Assembly (NCBI RefSeq): GCF_036227105.1
Contig: NZ_CP109434.1
Location: 1,802,001-1,866,000 of the forward strand
Source: Amycolatopsis sp. NBC_01488
GTDB lineage: Bacteria; Actinomycetota; Actinomycetes; Mycobacteriales; Pseudonocardiaceae
Direction of reading: 5' to 3'
DNA length: 64,000 nt
Positions 1 through 8,900 of the stretch are shown in pieces (positions within the stretch are counted from its first letter, which is position 1; each line of letters opens with the position of its first letter). The notes under the pieces were generated by a model. The model was not told where the DNA came from. It ran no database searches and was given only the letters and a program-made list of their open reading frames with translations. The position numbers and the translations under genes were made by a program.

Positions 1-1465
1 CGCGCTCGAAGCTCGCCGAGTGCTCCGGGGCGCCCTGCTCCAGCAGGGAAAAGATCCCGCCGCCGTCGTCGTTGCAGACCACGATGGTCAGGTCCGGGCG
101 CTGCTCCGCCGGGCCCGTCAGCAGGCCCGACGCGTCGTGCAGGAACGTCAGGTCGCCCAGGAGCGCGTAGGACGGGCCGCGGTGGACGTACGCCGCGCCG
201 ATCGCCGTCGAGACCGTTCCGTCGATGCCCGCGACCCCGCGGTTGCGGTGGACCAGGACGTCCGGGCGCAGCCGGCCGGCCAGCGCCACGTCGCGCGTCG
301 GGTTGGACGAGCCGACCACCAGCAGCGAGTCCGCCGGCAGCGCGTCCACCAGCTCGGACGCCAGGCGCAGCCCCGACGGCCACGGCTCTGCGTCCAGCAC
401 CGCCGTGACCGCTGACGACGCCGCCGCGTCGGCGCGGCGCCAGCTCGCCAGCCACTCCGGGTCGGCCGGCTTCGTCGGCTCGTCGAACCACTGCCCGACC
501 TGCCGGACGTTGTGCGCGGGCGCCGGCCAGTCCGAGTCCGGGCGCACCAGCAGGACCTCGACCGACGGGTCCGAAATGACCTTCTGGATCTGCCGGAACA
601 CCGTTGGCCGGCCGAGGCACAGCACCTGCTCCGGCTTGTGCTTGGCGATGAACTCCTCGACGCCCAGCAGCCACGCGCCGGACGAGATCGCCGTGCCGCC
701 GGACAGCCCCAGTCCGCCTGTCTCCGACACCACCGGCCAGCCGTGCTGCTCGGCCCACTCGCTGGCCGCCTGGACGCCGGTGTCGCACGCGATCACCAGG
801 CCGTGCCGCGCCGAAGGCACCACGAACGAGGGCAATGCGCCGAAGTCCGGCAGCTCGGTCCAGCGGGAACCGTCGGGCCGGCCGTCCAGCGACTCGTACC
901 ACTCGCCGTCATCGTCGAGGTCCGGGACGAGCGGCTCGCGGAACGGGATGTTCAGGTGCACCGGCCCGCAGCGCCACTCGCCGTACGCGGCGTTCCACGC
1001 CCGGCAGATCTGGCTGCGCCAGTACGAGTTCTGGCCGGCCCGCCGCTCGGCGACGGCCAGCTCGTCGAAGTAGCGGGCGGCGTCGCCGTAGAGCTGGTGC
1101 TGGTCGATGACCTGGGACGCCCCCGCCGCGCGCAGCTCCGGCGGCCGGTCGGCGGTCAGGACGATCAGCGGGACGCCGGCGCGGTCGGCCTCCAGCACCG
1201 CCGGGTGGAAGTTGGCGGCCGCGGTGCCGGACGTGCAGAGCACGGCCACCGGCCGGCCGGTGCGGGCGGCGATGCCGAGGGCGAGGAACGCGGCCCCGCG
1301 CTCGTCGATGCGGACGTGGAGCTGGAGCTTCCCGGCCGCCGCCGCGTCATACAGCGCGATCGACAGCGGCGCGTTGCGGGAGCCCGGGCAGAGGACGACG
1401 TGCGAGACGGTGTTGCGGACGAGTTCGTCGACGATGACCCTGGCCTGCGCGGTGGAAGGGTTCAC
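1..1465 (-). CDS. menD: MenD, SEPHCHC synthase (3' end cut off by the window edge)
   Basis: Thiamine-diphosphate enzyme that joins 2-oxoglutarate to isochorismate, the first committed step of menaquinone synthesis. About 488 residues are visible. The N-terminal CPGSRNAPLS motif (residues 26-35), the catalytic Glu55 in RIDERGAAF and CTSGTAAANFHPA (77-89) are all typical of MenD. The ThDP/metal loop DDGGGIFSLLEQ lies near residue 470, and the C-terminal tail is missing at the left edge. Start GTG 1465 gives the usual N-terminus and leaves only 51 bp to the divergent menB, so the two genes share a promoter region. Confidence 0.95.
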   Translation of the reverse strand, partial: MNPSTAQARVIVDELVRNTVSHVVLCPGSRNAPLSIALYDAAAAGKLQLHVRIDERGAAFLALGIAARTGRPVAVLCTSGTAAANFHPAVLEADRAGVPLIVLTADRPPELRAAGASQVIDQHQLYGDAARYFDELAVAERRAGQNSYWRSQICRAWNAAYGEWRCGPVHLNIPFREPLVPDLDDDGEWYESLDGRPDGSRWTELPDFGALPSFVVPSARHGLVIACDTGVQAASEWAEQHGWPVVSETGGLGLSGGTAISSGAWLLGVEEFIAKHKPEQVLCLGRPTVFRQIQKVISDPSVEVLLVRPDSDWPAPAHNVRQVGQWFDEPTKPADPEWLASWRRADAAASSAVTAVLDAEPWPSGLRLASELVDALPADSLLVVGSSNPTRDVALAGRLRPDVLVHRNRGVAGIDGTVSTAIGAAYVHRGPSYALLGDLTFLHDASGLLTGPAEQRPDLTIVVCNDDGGGIFSLLEQGAPEHSASFER

Positions 1466-1516
1466 CGGCAGGCTCCGTCGCGATCTGAAGTGTCCACAGG
1501 TTCTATTCTCCCAAAC

Positions 1517-2440
1517 GTGGATGACGCCCGAGTTTCCGAGCTGTTCGACCCCGCCGCGTGGACCGAGGTCGAAGGTTTCGCCTTCACCGACATCACCTAC
1601 CACCGTTCCGCCGAGAGCCGCGGCGGCAAACGCGTGGTGCGCATCGCGTTCGACCGTCCGGAGGTCCGCAACGCCTTCCGGCCGCACACCGTCGACGAGC
1701 TCTACCGGGCGCTGGACCACGCCCGGATGAGCTCGGACGTCGGCTGCGTCCTGCTCACCGGCAACGGCCCCTCGCCCAAGGACGGCGGGTGGGCGTTCTG
1801 CTCCGGTGGTGACCAGCGTATTCGCGGACGTTCCGGGTATCAGTACGCGAGCGGCGAGACCTCCGACACGGTGGACCCCGCGCGGGCCGGCCGGCTGCAC
1901 ATCCTCGAGGTCCAGCGGCTGATCCGGTTCCTGCCGAAACCGGTGATCGCGGTCGTGCCGGGCTGGGCCGCGGGCGGCGGGCACTCCCTGCACGTGGTGT
2001 GCGATCTCACCCTCGCCTCGGCCGAGCACGCCAAGTTCAAGCAGACCGACGCGGACGTCGGCTCGTTCGACGGCGGCTACGGCTCGGCCTACCTGGCCAA
2101 GATGGTCGGGCAGAAGTTCGCCCGGGAGATCTTCTTCCTCGGCCGCGAGTACTCCGCCGAGCAGATGCACCGGATGGGCGCGGTCAACGCGGTCGTCCCG
2201 CACGCCGACCTGGAAAAAGAGGCCCTGACCTGGGCGTGGGAGATCACCCGCAAGTCACCGACGGCGCAGCGGATGCTCAAGTACGCGTTCAACCTCACCG
2301 ACGACGGCATGGTCGGCCAGCAGCTGTTCGCGGGCGAGACCACCCGGCTGGCGTACATGCAGGACGAAGCCGTCGAAGGCCGCGACGCGTTCCTCCAGAA
2401 GCGCGACCCCGACTTCAAGGACGTCCCCTATTACTACTGA
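1517..2440 (+). CDS. menB: MenB, 1,4-dihydroxy-2-naphthoyl-CoA synthase
   Basis: Crotonase-fold enzyme that closes the naphthoquinone ring from o-succinylbenzoyl-CoA. The 307-residue protein has the CSGGDQ oxyanion region (95-100), the catalytic aspartate in VGSFDGGYGS (about Asp185) and the C-terminal YYY typical of MenB. GTG 1517 is chosen because the conserved sequence begins right after it; the frame stays open far upstream but without MenB similarity. A TATTCT hexamer at 1504-1509, only 7 bp before the GTG, would suit a leaderless transcript. menE follows directly. Confidence 0.95.
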   Translation: MDDARVSELFDPAAWTEVEGFAFTDITYHRSAESRGGKRVVRIAFDRPEVRNAFRPHTVDELYRALDHARMSSDVGCVLLTGNGPSPKDGGWAFCSGGDQRIRGRSGYQYASGETSDTVDPARAGRLHILEVQRLIRFLPKPVIAVVPGWAAGGGHSLHVVCDLTLASAEHAKFKQTDADVGSFDGGYGSAYLAKMVGQKFAREIFFLGREYSAEQMHRMGAVNAVVPHADLEKEALTWAWEITRKSPTAQRMLKYAFNLTDDGMVGQQLFAGETTRLAYMQDEAVEGRDAFLQKRDPDFKDVPYYY

Positions 2441-2528
2441 GCTGCTCCCGATCGAACTCGACGGCTCCCCCGAGGCGCTGACCACGCTGAAGAACGCCGT
2501 CGCCGACGCGCTCGCCGGCGGCCCGGCG

Positions 2529-3575
2529 GTGCTGCCCTTCACCGACCCCGCGCTGCGCGACGCGATGGCCCCGGCCGAGCCTGCCGAACCGGACACCGCC
2601 GTGGTCATCGCCACCTCGGGCTCGACCGGCGCGCCCAAGGGCGTGCTGCTCTCGGCCCGCGCGCTGACCGCGTCGGCCGAGGCCACGCACGCGCGGCTCG
2701 GCGGCTCCGGGCACTGGCTGCTGGCGACGCCCGCGCACTACATCGGCGGCCTGCAGGTGCTGGTCCGGTCGCTGCTGGCGGGCACCGAGCCCGCTTTCCT
2801 GACCGGCGCCCGTTTCCGCCCGGACGACTTCGCCGCCGCGGCGGCGCGGCTGAAGGGCAGCCCGCGGTACACCGCCCTGGTGCCGACCCAGCTCGTCCGG
2901 CTGCTCGACGACGGCGGCGCCGGGCTGGCCGCGGCGAAGACGTTCGACGCGATCGTGGTCGGCGCGGCGGCGACGTCGGCCGCCCTGCGCGAGCGCGCGG
3001 CCGACGCCGGTGTGGCGATCGTGCCCGCGTACGGCATGAGCGAGACGGCCAGCGGCTGCGTCTACGACGGCTTTCCCCTCGACGGCGTCCGCGTCGACGT
3101 CACCGGGGACCGGATCCGGATCGCCGGCGACGTCCTCGCGCACGGTTATCGCCTGCGGCCGGACCTGACCGCGGAGTCGTTCGGCGGCGGCTGGTTCACG
3201 ACGTCCGACCGTGGGATTCGTCACGACGACGGCCGGATCGAGGTCCTCGGCCGGGCCGACGACATGATCAACACCGGCGGGGTGAAGGTGTCCGCGAACG
3301 CGGTCGAGCGGTGTCTCTGCGCCCAGCCGGGCGTGCGCGACGCCTGCGTCGTCGGCCTGCCGGACCCGGAGTGGGGCGAGGCCGTGGTGGCGCTCGTCGT
3401 CCCGTCAGGTGAACCGCGTGAAGCGGACGAACTGCGCGCCGCGGTCCGCGCCGAACTGGGCGCGGCAGCGACGCCGAAACGCGTCGAATACGGCGCTGAG
3501 CTGCCCCTTCGCGGGCCGGGCAAGATCGACCGCGAGGCGGTCAGAACGCGACTTACGTCGGGTTTGCGCGGCTGA
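2529..3575 (+). CDS. menE: MenE, o-succinylbenzoate-CoA ligase
   Basis: Adenylate-forming ligase that activates o-succinylbenzoate for MenB. The AMP-binding loop TSGSTGAPKG lies near residue 30, YGMSETASG in the middle, and the catalytic C-terminal lysine is in GPGKIDREAV. GTG 2529 is the only ordinary start codon in frame, but the frame is open from before 2430 and encodes a plausible family N-terminus (LPIELDGSPEAL). The true start may therefore be ATT 2430, overlapping the end of menB. The length (348 residues) is near the actinobacterial norm. Confidence 0.9.
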   Translation: MLPFTDPALRDAMAPAEPAEPDTAVVIATSGSTGAPKGVLLSARALTASAEATHARLGGSGHWLLATPAHYIGGLQVLVRSLLAGTEPAFLTGARFRPDDFAAAAARLKGSPRYTALVPTQLVRLLDDGGAGLAAAKTFDAIVVGAAATSAALRERAADAGVAIVPAYGMSETASGCVYDGFPLDGVRVDVTGDRIRIAGDVLAHGYRLRPDLTAESFGGGWFTTSDRGIRHDDGRIEVLGRADDMINTGGVKVSANAVERCLCAQPGVRDACVVGLPDPEWGEAVVALVVPSGEPREADELRAAVRAELGAAATPKRVEYGAELPLRGPGKIDREAVRTRLTSGLRG

Positions 3576-3589
3576 ATGGCCGCACTTCG

Positions 3590-3595
3590 TTGACA
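3590..3595 (+). promoter_or_regulatory. Candidate -35 box before the small secreted-peptide gene
   Basis: A perfect TTGACA hexamer lies 31 bp before the ATG at 3627, just after the menE stop. No good -10 hexamer is seen at 17-18 bp, so the promoter is only suggested. Confidence 0.25.
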
Positions 3596-3626
3596 TGTAC
3601 GGCGTGCACCCGCTTGGCTACGCACC

Positions 3627-3770
3627 ATGACGCGCTGGATCAGAGCTGCCCTCATCGGCACCGCCGTCACACTGGGGCTGCTGCTTCCCGTGGGCGCCGC
3701 GCTGGCCGACCCGCCCGCCGGCGAGCCCAACAGCGGCACGCTGACCTGGCAGCTGCCGACCACGGACTGA
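3627..3770 (+). CDS. Small secreted peptide of 47 residues, unknown function
   Basis: ATG 3627 to TGA 3770. The peptide has a textbook Sec signal: positive MTRWIR, a hydrophobic stretch from about residue 7 to 22, and an AxA-type cleavage site at ALA|DPP. The predicted mature part is only about 20 residues ([13 protein letters not shown]), acidic and without cysteine. It lies between menE and menA in the same direction. I recognise no family. The clean signal peptide and good codon bias favour a real gene, but the Shine-Dalgarno is weak. Confidence 0.55.
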   Translation: MTRWIRAALIGTAVTLGLLLPVGAALADPPAGEPNSGTLTWQLPTTD

Positions 3771-3819
3771 CTTTCCGGGTTCTCGCTCGGCTTTGATCAC
3801 CATGGCGTTGAATGGCGCC

Positions 3820-4689
3820 ATGGCGAGCTTGAGCGAGTGGATCGAAGGGGCCCGGCCCCGGACGCTGCCGAACGCGGTGGCGCCCGTGGTGGCGGGGGTC
3901 GGCGCGACGATCGCACTGGACGCGTTCTCGTGGTGGCGTTCGGTCTTGGCGCTGCTGGTCTCCCTCTCGCTGATCGTCGGCGTCAACTACGCCAACGACT
4001 ACTCCGACGGCATCCGCGGCACGGACGAAAACCGCGTCGGGCCGTTGCGGCTGGTCGGGTCCGGGGTCGCCGCGCCGAAGGCCGTGCTGACCGCCGCACT
4101 GATCTCGCTGGGCCTGGCCGGGGTGCTGGGTTTGGTGCTCGTGGCCGTCAGCGGGCACTGGTGGCTGCTGGCGATGGGCGCGCTCTGCATCCTCGGCGCG
4201 TGGTTCTACACCGGCGGCAAGAAGCCGTACGGCTACTACGGTTTCGGCGAGATCGCCGTGTTCGTGTTCTTCGGGCTGGCCGGCGTCCTCGGCACGGTGT
4301 ACGTCCAGGCCGGGCGGGTCAGCTGGGCGGCGCTGGCGTGCGCGGTCGCGGTCGGCTGCTTCTCGACGGCGGTCCTGACGGCCAACAACCTGCGTGACAT
4401 CCCGACCGACGTCGAAGCGGGCAAGCGCACCCTGGCCACCCGCCTCGGCGACGGCGGAACGCGGCGGCTGTACCTGGTGCTGATCGCGGTGCCGTTCGTG
4501 CTCGGCATCGTCCTCGGGATCTTTCACCCGCTGCTGCTGATCACCCTGCTGACAGCGCCGATGCTGCTGAAGTCGGTCCGCGCGGTCGGCGGCGGCGCCC
4601 ACGGGCGCGAGCTGATCCCGGCACTGCGGGACACGGGCCTGGCGATGCTGGCCTGGGCGGTGCTGGCGGCGGTGGCGCTGAGCTTCTAG
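3820..4689 (+). CDS. menA: MenA, 1,4-dihydroxy-2-naphthoate polyprenyltransferase
   Basis: UbiA-family membrane enzyme that attaches the isoprenoid tail to 1,4-dihydroxy-2-naphthoate. The 289-residue protein has the prenyl-diphosphate motif [15 protein letters not shown] near residue 55, a second Asp-rich site in NNLRDIPTD, and about eight hydrophobic segments. ATG 3820 ([18 protein letters not shown]) matches the usual MenA N-terminus better than ATG 3802 or TTG 3793. A 7-bp stem, CATGGCG 3801-3807 with CGCCATG 3816-3822, covers the start codon. The stop overlaps that of the convergent cysK2-like gene by 4 bp. Confidence 0.95.
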   Translation: MASLSEWIEGARPRTLPNAVAPVVAGVGATIALDAFSWWRSVLALLVSLSLIVGVNYANDYSDGIRGTDENRVGPLRLVGSGVAAPKAVLTAALISLGLAGVLGLVLVAVSGHWWLLAMGALCILGAWFYTGGKKPYGYYGFGEIAVFVFFGLAGVLGTVYVQAGRVSWAALACAVAVGCFSTAVLTANNLRDIPTDVEAGKRTLATRLGDGGTRRLYLVLIAVPFVLGIVLGIFHPLLLITLLTAPMLLKSVRAVGGGAHGRELIPALRDTGLAMLAWAVLAAVALSF

Positions 4690-5768
4690 CTTTCCGGGAC
4701 GAACTTCCCGGTCACCAGGAACTCCTCGAACAACGCCGTGTGCGGCGCCAGGTCGAGTCCCTGCTGCGCGACCCACTCGTCGTTGTAGTACGTGTGCGCG
4801 TACCGCTCGCCGCCGTCGCAGAGCAGCGTCACGACGCTGCCCGCCTGGCCGTCCTCGACCATCCGCGAGATGAGCCGGAACGCCCCGTAGAGGTTCGTGC
4901 CCGTCGAGCCGCCCGCCCAGTGCCCGGTGCGCTCGCGCAGCAGCCGGATCGCCGCCAGGGACCCGGCGTCGGGGATCTGGAACATCTCGTCGATGACACC
5001 GGGCACGAACGACGGTTCGCACCGAGGCCGTCCGATGCCTTCGATCCGCGACGGCATGCCGGTCGCGTAGTCGAGCGCGCCGGTTTCCCAAGCGCCGTAG
5101 AACGACGAGTTCTCCGGGTCGGCGACGCAGATCTTCGTCGTGTGCCGCTTGTAGCGGACGTACCGGCCGAAGGTCGCGCTCGTGCCGCCGGTGCCCGCGC
5201 CGACGACGATCCACGTCGGCACCGGGTGGCGCTCCGAGCGCATCTGCGCGAACACCGACTCGGCGATGTTGTTGTTGCCGCGCCAGTCCGTCGCGCGCTC
5301 GGCGTAGGTGAACTGGTCGAGGTAGTGCCCGCCGCTCTCGGCCGCGAGCCGCTCCGCCTCGGGGTACATCGCCGGGGCTTCGTCGACGTAGTGGCACTCA
5401 CCGCCGTAGAACTCGATGAGCGCAATCTTCTCCTTCGACGTCTTCCGCGGCACGACGGTGATGAAGCGCAGGCCGAGCATGCGGGCGAAGTAGGCCTCGG
5501 ACACCGCCGTCGACCCGCTGGACGCCTCGACGAGCACGGTGTCCGGGCCGATCTGGCCGTTGACGAGCCCGTAGAGGAACAGCGAGCGGGCCAGCCGGTG
5601 CTTCAGCGAGCCGGTCGGGTGGACGGACTCGTCCTTGAGGTAGAGGTCGATCCCCCACTCCGCGGGCAGCGGGAAGACGTGCAGGTGGGTGTCCGCGCTG
5701 CGGTTCGCGTCGGCCTCGATGATCCGGACGGCTTCGCGGACCCAGCTGCGGGCGTGCGGGCGGCTCAT
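4686..5768 (-). CDS. cysK2: PLP-dependent cysteine synthase family protein, CysK2-like
   Basis: Fold-type II PLP enzyme of 360 residues. The Schiff-base lysine is Lys56 in [10 protein letters not shown], the substrate loop is [10 protein letters not shown] (81-90), and the PLP-phosphate loop is GTGGT (192-196). The sequence closely resembles what I recall of mycobacterial CysK2, which makes S-sulfocysteine from O-phosphoserine and thiosulfate; the exact substrate here is inferred. ATG 5768 overlaps the TGA of the DUF4229 gene upstream (ATGA), so the two are probably translated together. Confidence 0.85.
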   Translation of the reverse strand: MSRPHARSWVREAVRIIEADANRSADTHLHVFPLPAEWGIDLYLKDESVHPTGSLKHRLARSLFLYGLVNGQIGPDTVLVEASSGSTAVSEAYFARMLGLRFITVVPRKTSKEKIALIEFYGGECHYVDEAPAMYPEAERLAAESGGHYLDQFTYAERATDWRGNNNIAESVFAQMRSERHPVPTWIVVGAGTGGTSATFGRYVRYKRHTTKICVADPENSSFYGAWETGALDYATGMPSRIEGIGRPRCEPSFVPGVIDEMFQIPDAGSLAAIRLLRERTGHWAGGSTGTNLYGAFRLISRMVEDGQAGSVVTLLCDGGERYAHTYYNDEWVAQQGLDLAPHTALFEEFLVTGKFVPES

Positions 5769-6040
5769 TCCGGCTGGCCGGAGGTGTCGCCACGGAGCTG
5801 GGCACGCAGGTCGGCGCGGGCCCGGGCACGCTTCTCGTTGCGCTTCGCCAGGCCGGCCGTGACGCGGGCGTTCAGCGGGCGGAACAGCAGGAGGCCCAGC
5901 GGCAGCCCGACGACCAGGCCGACGACCAGCGCGACCAGCAGGGGCACGCCGACCAGGGTCAGCACCCACGCGATCACGGCGACCAGCACGAACCGCGCCA
6001 GCAGGTACAGCGTCAGGTCACGGGGCAGGTTGTCGCTCAC
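5765..6040 (-). CDS. DUF4229 family membrane protein
   Basis: A 91-residue protein with two hydrophobic helices (about 10-31 and 33-53) and a basic, Arg/Ala-rich cytoplasmic C-terminus, the DUF4229 pattern. Start GTG 6040. Such genes sit near menA and the cytochrome c maturation genes in related actinobacteria. The function is unknown. Its stop overlaps the ATG of the CysK2-like gene. Confidence 0.8.
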   Translation of the reverse strand: MSDNLPRDLTLYLLARFVLVAVIAWVLTLVGVPLLVALVVGLVVGLPLGLLLFRPLNARVTAGLAKRNEKRARARADLRAQLRGDTSGQPE

Positions 6041-6051
6041 ATCAACGCAGG

Positions 6052-6525
6052 CTACGCCCCGCCCGCCCGGTCCTTCTGCAGGCCCGCGTTGTTCGGGCGG
6101 CCCTCGAAGCGGGTCGAGAGCACGACGGTCGTGTTCGTCCGCCCGACGCCGGGGATGCGGCGGAGCCGGCCCAGCGAGCGCTCGAGCTCGTCGACCGTCG
6201 CCACCCGCACCTTGACGACGAAGGCTTCGTCGCCCGCCACCGCGTAGCAGCTCTCGACCTCGTCGAGCTCGCCGAGCGCGGCGGCGACGTCGTCCTCGGT
6301 CGCGGTGTCGGTCGGATGGATGCCGACGAGGGCGGTGACGCCGAGGCCGACCGAGCTCGGGTCGACGACGGCGTGGTAGCCGGTGATCACGCCGGCGGTT
6401 TCCAGCTTTCCCACCCGCTCGTGCACCGACGACGCGGAGAGCCCGACAGCCCGCCCGAGGTCCGCGTAGGTGGCCCGTCCGTTGATACGCAACGCCGCGA
6501 TGATCTTCCGGTCCAACTGATCCAC
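6052..6525 (-). CDS. Lrp/AsnC family transcriptional regulator
   Basis: About 157 residues. An N-terminal AsnC winged helix-turn-helix (LDRKIIAALRINGR.., recognition helix in SASSVHERVGKL) is followed by a RAM ligand-binding domain (about 65-145). GTG 6525 gives the usual family start (VDQLDRKI); GTG 6534 or a farther upstream start is possible. The ligand is unknown. The gene runs in the same direction as the DUF4229 gene, 11 bp away, and diverges from bldC across 281 bp. Confidence 0.85.
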   Translation of the reverse strand: MDQLDRKIIAALRINGRATYADLGRAVGLSASSVHERVGKLETAGVITGYHAVVDPSSVGLGVTALVGIHPTDTATEDDVAAALGELDEVESCYAVAGDEAFVVKVRVATVDELERSLGRLRRIPGVGRTNTTVVLSTRFEGRPNNAGLQKDRAGGA

Positions 6526-6806
6526 GAGGATCACTCTATGCGGTTGGACAATCCCCCATTGAGACCACGCCTCGCGGCAGACGACCGGGTTGAGCGACAT
6601 CCCGGCACGTCAGGCGACCGGAAAATTAGTTGCACAAGGTAAGCAAGCTGTCCGTTTTGACCTTTAAGGGCTCTTTACTCAAGGACAACCGTTCGAGTAC
6701 CCGACGGGTGAAGTGCAACGATTGCCGTGTTGGCTACCCCGGCGCGACGGGCCAGAAGGGCCCGGACGCCTCCGGTATAGCAGTGAGGTCGTTAAGGAGG
6801 CGGAAA

Positions 6807-7019
6807 ATGACCGCGACGATGGGCGGACGCCTGCTCACCCCAGGTGAGGTGGCAGCACTGTTCCGGGTGGACCCCAAGACGGTCACCCGGTGGGCGACAG
6901 CGGGTCGCATCGGCTCGATCCGGACCCCGGGCGGGCACCGGCGGTTCCGGGAGTCCGAGGTGAACGAGCTCCTCGCGGAGCTGACCACGGACGCCAGCGA
7001 ACCGGCCCGCAAGGCCTGA
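6807..7019 (+). CDS. bldC: BldC, MerR-like developmental regulator
   Basis: A 70-residue single-domain winged HTH protein. LLTPGEVAALFRVDPKTVTR and the downstream SIRTPGGHRRFRESEV wing are nearly the same as BldC of Streptomyces, which binds head-to-tail on direct repeats and delays sporulation. ATG 6807 is fixed by a perfect Shine-Dalgarno TAAGGAGG (6793-6800). The 281-bp upstream region (6526-6806) holds no other gene. It contains TTGACC at 6657-6662 and a TATAGC at 6776-6781, but no promoter I would call with confidence. Confidence 0.92.
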   Translation: MTATMGGRLLTPGEVAALFRVDPKTVTRWATAGRIGSIRTPGGHRRFRESEVNELLAELTTDASEPARKA

Positions 7020-7049
7020 ACCATCTCCGTCGCCGGGCCGTGTCGGGTA

Positions 7050-7065
7050 CGGGGGACTTCCCCCG
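7050..7065 (+). terminator. Hairpin after bldC
   Basis: CGGGGGA-ct-TCCCCCG, a perfect 7-bp dyad 30 bp after the bldC stop. A second dyad, GGGTTC/GAACCC, follows at 7110-7126. Neither has a T-tract, as is usual in actinobacteria. Confidence 0.45.
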
Positions 7066-7171
7066 CCCCCGCGCGGCCCTTCGTGTTCTGGTCGTCACCC
7101 CGCACGACGGGGTTCGGGCCGAACCCGGCTCGACGGGTTAACCTCGGGGGACCCACACGGAAGGATCCGGC

Positions 7172-7357
7172 ATGCTCGCTCTGCTCGCGGCGGTCGGCGC
7201 GCTGGTCGTCGCCCTGCTCCTGTGGCGGTCGTTCGCCGGTCAGCGGATCGGGGTCACCTCGCCTCCGCGCCGCGCCCCGATCGCCCCGGACGACGACCCC
7301 GACTTCCTGCGCCAGCTGTCCGAACAGCAGCGCAAGCGCCGGGACGAAGACCTGTAG
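7172..7357 (+). CDS. Small single-span membrane protein, unknown
   Basis: 61 residues: one membrane helix (about 2-20) and a polar tail rich in Arg/Asp/Pro. ATG 7172 follows GGAAGGA at a good distance. No family is recognised. It lies between bldC and the MinD-like gene, and proteins of this size occur at the same place in related genomes, so it is probably real. Confidence 0.65.
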   Translation: MLALLAAVGALVVALLLWRSFAGQRIGVTSPPRRAPIAPDDDPDFLRQLSEQQRKRRDEDL

Positions 7358-7375
7358 ACCGGCTCGAATTCCGAA

Positions 7376-7488
7376 CTCGCGTGCTCAGGCCCGTGACTCG
7401 CGTGATGGGAGCCGGAACTCGCGAGTTGCGGCTCCCATCACGCGGGTTACGGCTTCGGTCACGCCGGTTACGGTCCTGAGCACGCGAG
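7376..7488. repeat. Nested intergenic inverted repeat
   Basis: Outer arms CTCGCGTGCTCAGG (7376-7389) and CCTGAGCACGCGAG (7475-7488) pair perfectly. Inside, GCGTGATGGGAGCCG (7400-7414) pairs with 7429-7443, extendable to 7391-7452 with wobbles, and its loop is the palindrome AACTCGCGAGTT. GGTTACGG occurs twice (7445, 7467). The repeat fills the gap between two convergent genes, so it may act as a two-way terminator. Confidence 0.8.
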
Positions 7489-7495
7489 ATACGCG

Positions 7496-8824
7496 TCAGC
7501 GGTAGCCCTGCGAGAGCGGGGTCGCGAAGCCGTCGGCGACGGTGGCGGCCAGCTCCAGCAGGGCCAGGCGCGTGTCGCCCGAGAGGCGGTCCAGCTCGAT
7601 CTCCGCGCCCTCCTCCAGGTGCGGGTCGAACGGGACGCGGCAGACCGCGCGGACCTTCGCGCCGAAGTGGGCCGACAGCTTGTCGAGGTCGACCGAGCCA
7701 CCCTTCGGGCGGACCGAGTTGATCACCGCCACCGAACGCTTGACCAGCTCGCCGTAGCCGTGGGCCTCGAGCCAATCGAGCGTCGCCGAGGCGCTGCGGG
7801 CGCCGTCGACCGAGCCGGACGACACCACCACCAGCGCGTCCGCGACGTCCAGGACGCCCTTCATCGCCGAGTGCATCAGGCCGGTGCCGCAGTCCGTGAG
7901 CACGATGTTGTAGAAGTGCTCCAGCAAATTGACCGTGCGCCGGTAGTCGTCCTCGGAGAAGGCCTCGGAAACGGCCGGATCCTGCTCGCTCGCGAGGATT
8001 TCCAGCCGGCTGGAGCCCTGGGACGTGTACGACCGGACGTCGCTGTAGCGCGTGATGCGGGCCGCGTCGCGCAGGAGGTGGCGGACCGTCGCCGTCGTCT
8101 CCAGCGGGAGCTTCTGCGACAGCGTGCCGCGGTCCGGGTTGGCGTCCACGGCCACCACGCGGTCGCCGCGCAGGGACGCGAACGTCGCCCCGAGCGTCGT
8201 GGTCACCGTCGTCTTGCCGACGCCGCCCTTGAGCGACAGCATCGCGATCTTGTAGCACCCGCGCAGCGGCTGGTTGACGCGCGCGATGAGGTCGCGGCGC
8301 TGGGTGTCCGCCGGGCTCTCGCCGGGGTTGATCAGCTTCCCGGAGCCGACGTAGACGGCCTTGCGCCAGCCCGACTGCGGCGGCCGCTTGGTCTGCCTGA
8401 CCAGGTGCGCGGTGGAGAGGTCGTGGCCGTGGCCCTGCGGCGGCGCCGCGTGCCGGCCGCCCTGGGGCTGCGGCAGGCCCGACGGCTGCCCCGGAGACTG
8501 CTGCGGGTACTGGGCCTGCGCGTACTGCGGCTGCAGCGGCGGGAGGTTCTGGTCGTAGCCGTAGCCCGGGGGCACCTGGTGCGGCCCCGAGACAGCGGGG
8601 TTCACCAGGTGCGGCCCCGAGGCGCCCGGCGGCACCTGGTGCGGCCCCGACACGGCGGGGTTCGGTGGCGGCGCGACCGCCTGCGTCGGCTGCACGTCGA
8701 AGGCCCCCGACGTCTCGGGGTGCGGGTGCGAGTCCGTCCGATCCTCGGCGAACAGGCTCACCTCAGGCTGCTTTTCGGCCTGTTCGGGGTGGCCAGGAGC
8801 CGATTCTTCACTGGGTCCGGTCAC
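7496..8824 (-). CDS. MinD/ParA-like ATPase with a long disordered N-terminus
   Basis: 442 residues. Residues 1-180 are Pro/Gln/His-rich and carry repeats of VSGPHQVPPG type (59-87). A P-loop ATPase domain follows, with the deviant Walker A motif SLKGGVGKTT (197-206), DANPDRGTLS as switch I, and LTDCGTGL. Start GTG 8824. A homologous gene lies next to ccsB in mycobacteria (Rv0530-like, from memory). The N-terminal tail resembles those of ESX-linked MinD-like proteins, but no ESX gene is in the window. The role is unknown. Confidence 0.85.
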   Translation of the reverse strand: MTGPSEESAPGHPEQAEKQPEVSLFAEDRTDSHPHPETSGAFDVQPTQAVAPPPNPAVSGPHQVPPGASGPHLVNPAVSGPHQVPPGYGYDQNLPPLQPQYAQAQYPQQSPGQPSGLPQPQGGRHAAPPQGHGHDLSTAHLVRQTKRPPQSGWRKAVYVGSGKLINPGESPADTQRRDLIARVNQPLRGCYKIAMLSLKGGVGKTTVTTTLGATFASLRGDRVVAVDANPDRGTLSQKLPLETTATVRHLLRDAARITRYSDVRSYTSQGSSRLEILASEQDPAVSEAFSEDDYRRTVNLLEHFYNIVLTDCGTGLMHSAMKGVLDVADALVVVSSGSVDGARSASATLDWLEAHGYGELVKRSVAVINSVRPKGGSVDLDKLSAHFGAKVRAVCRVPFDPHLEEGAEIELDRLSGDTRLALLELAATVADGFATPLSQGYR

Positions 8825-8900
8825 CGGTGTAAACCTCCGCGCACTCCGCCCGACATCACTCCCCCTGGAGACGACGGTAGTCGGAGTACCCGCGGGTTGC

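Noticed and set aside
3801..3822. The 7-bp stem over the menA start as an RNA switch
   Set aside because: It is short and made of a repeated ATGGCG, which arises easily by chance; kept only as a note in the menA entry.
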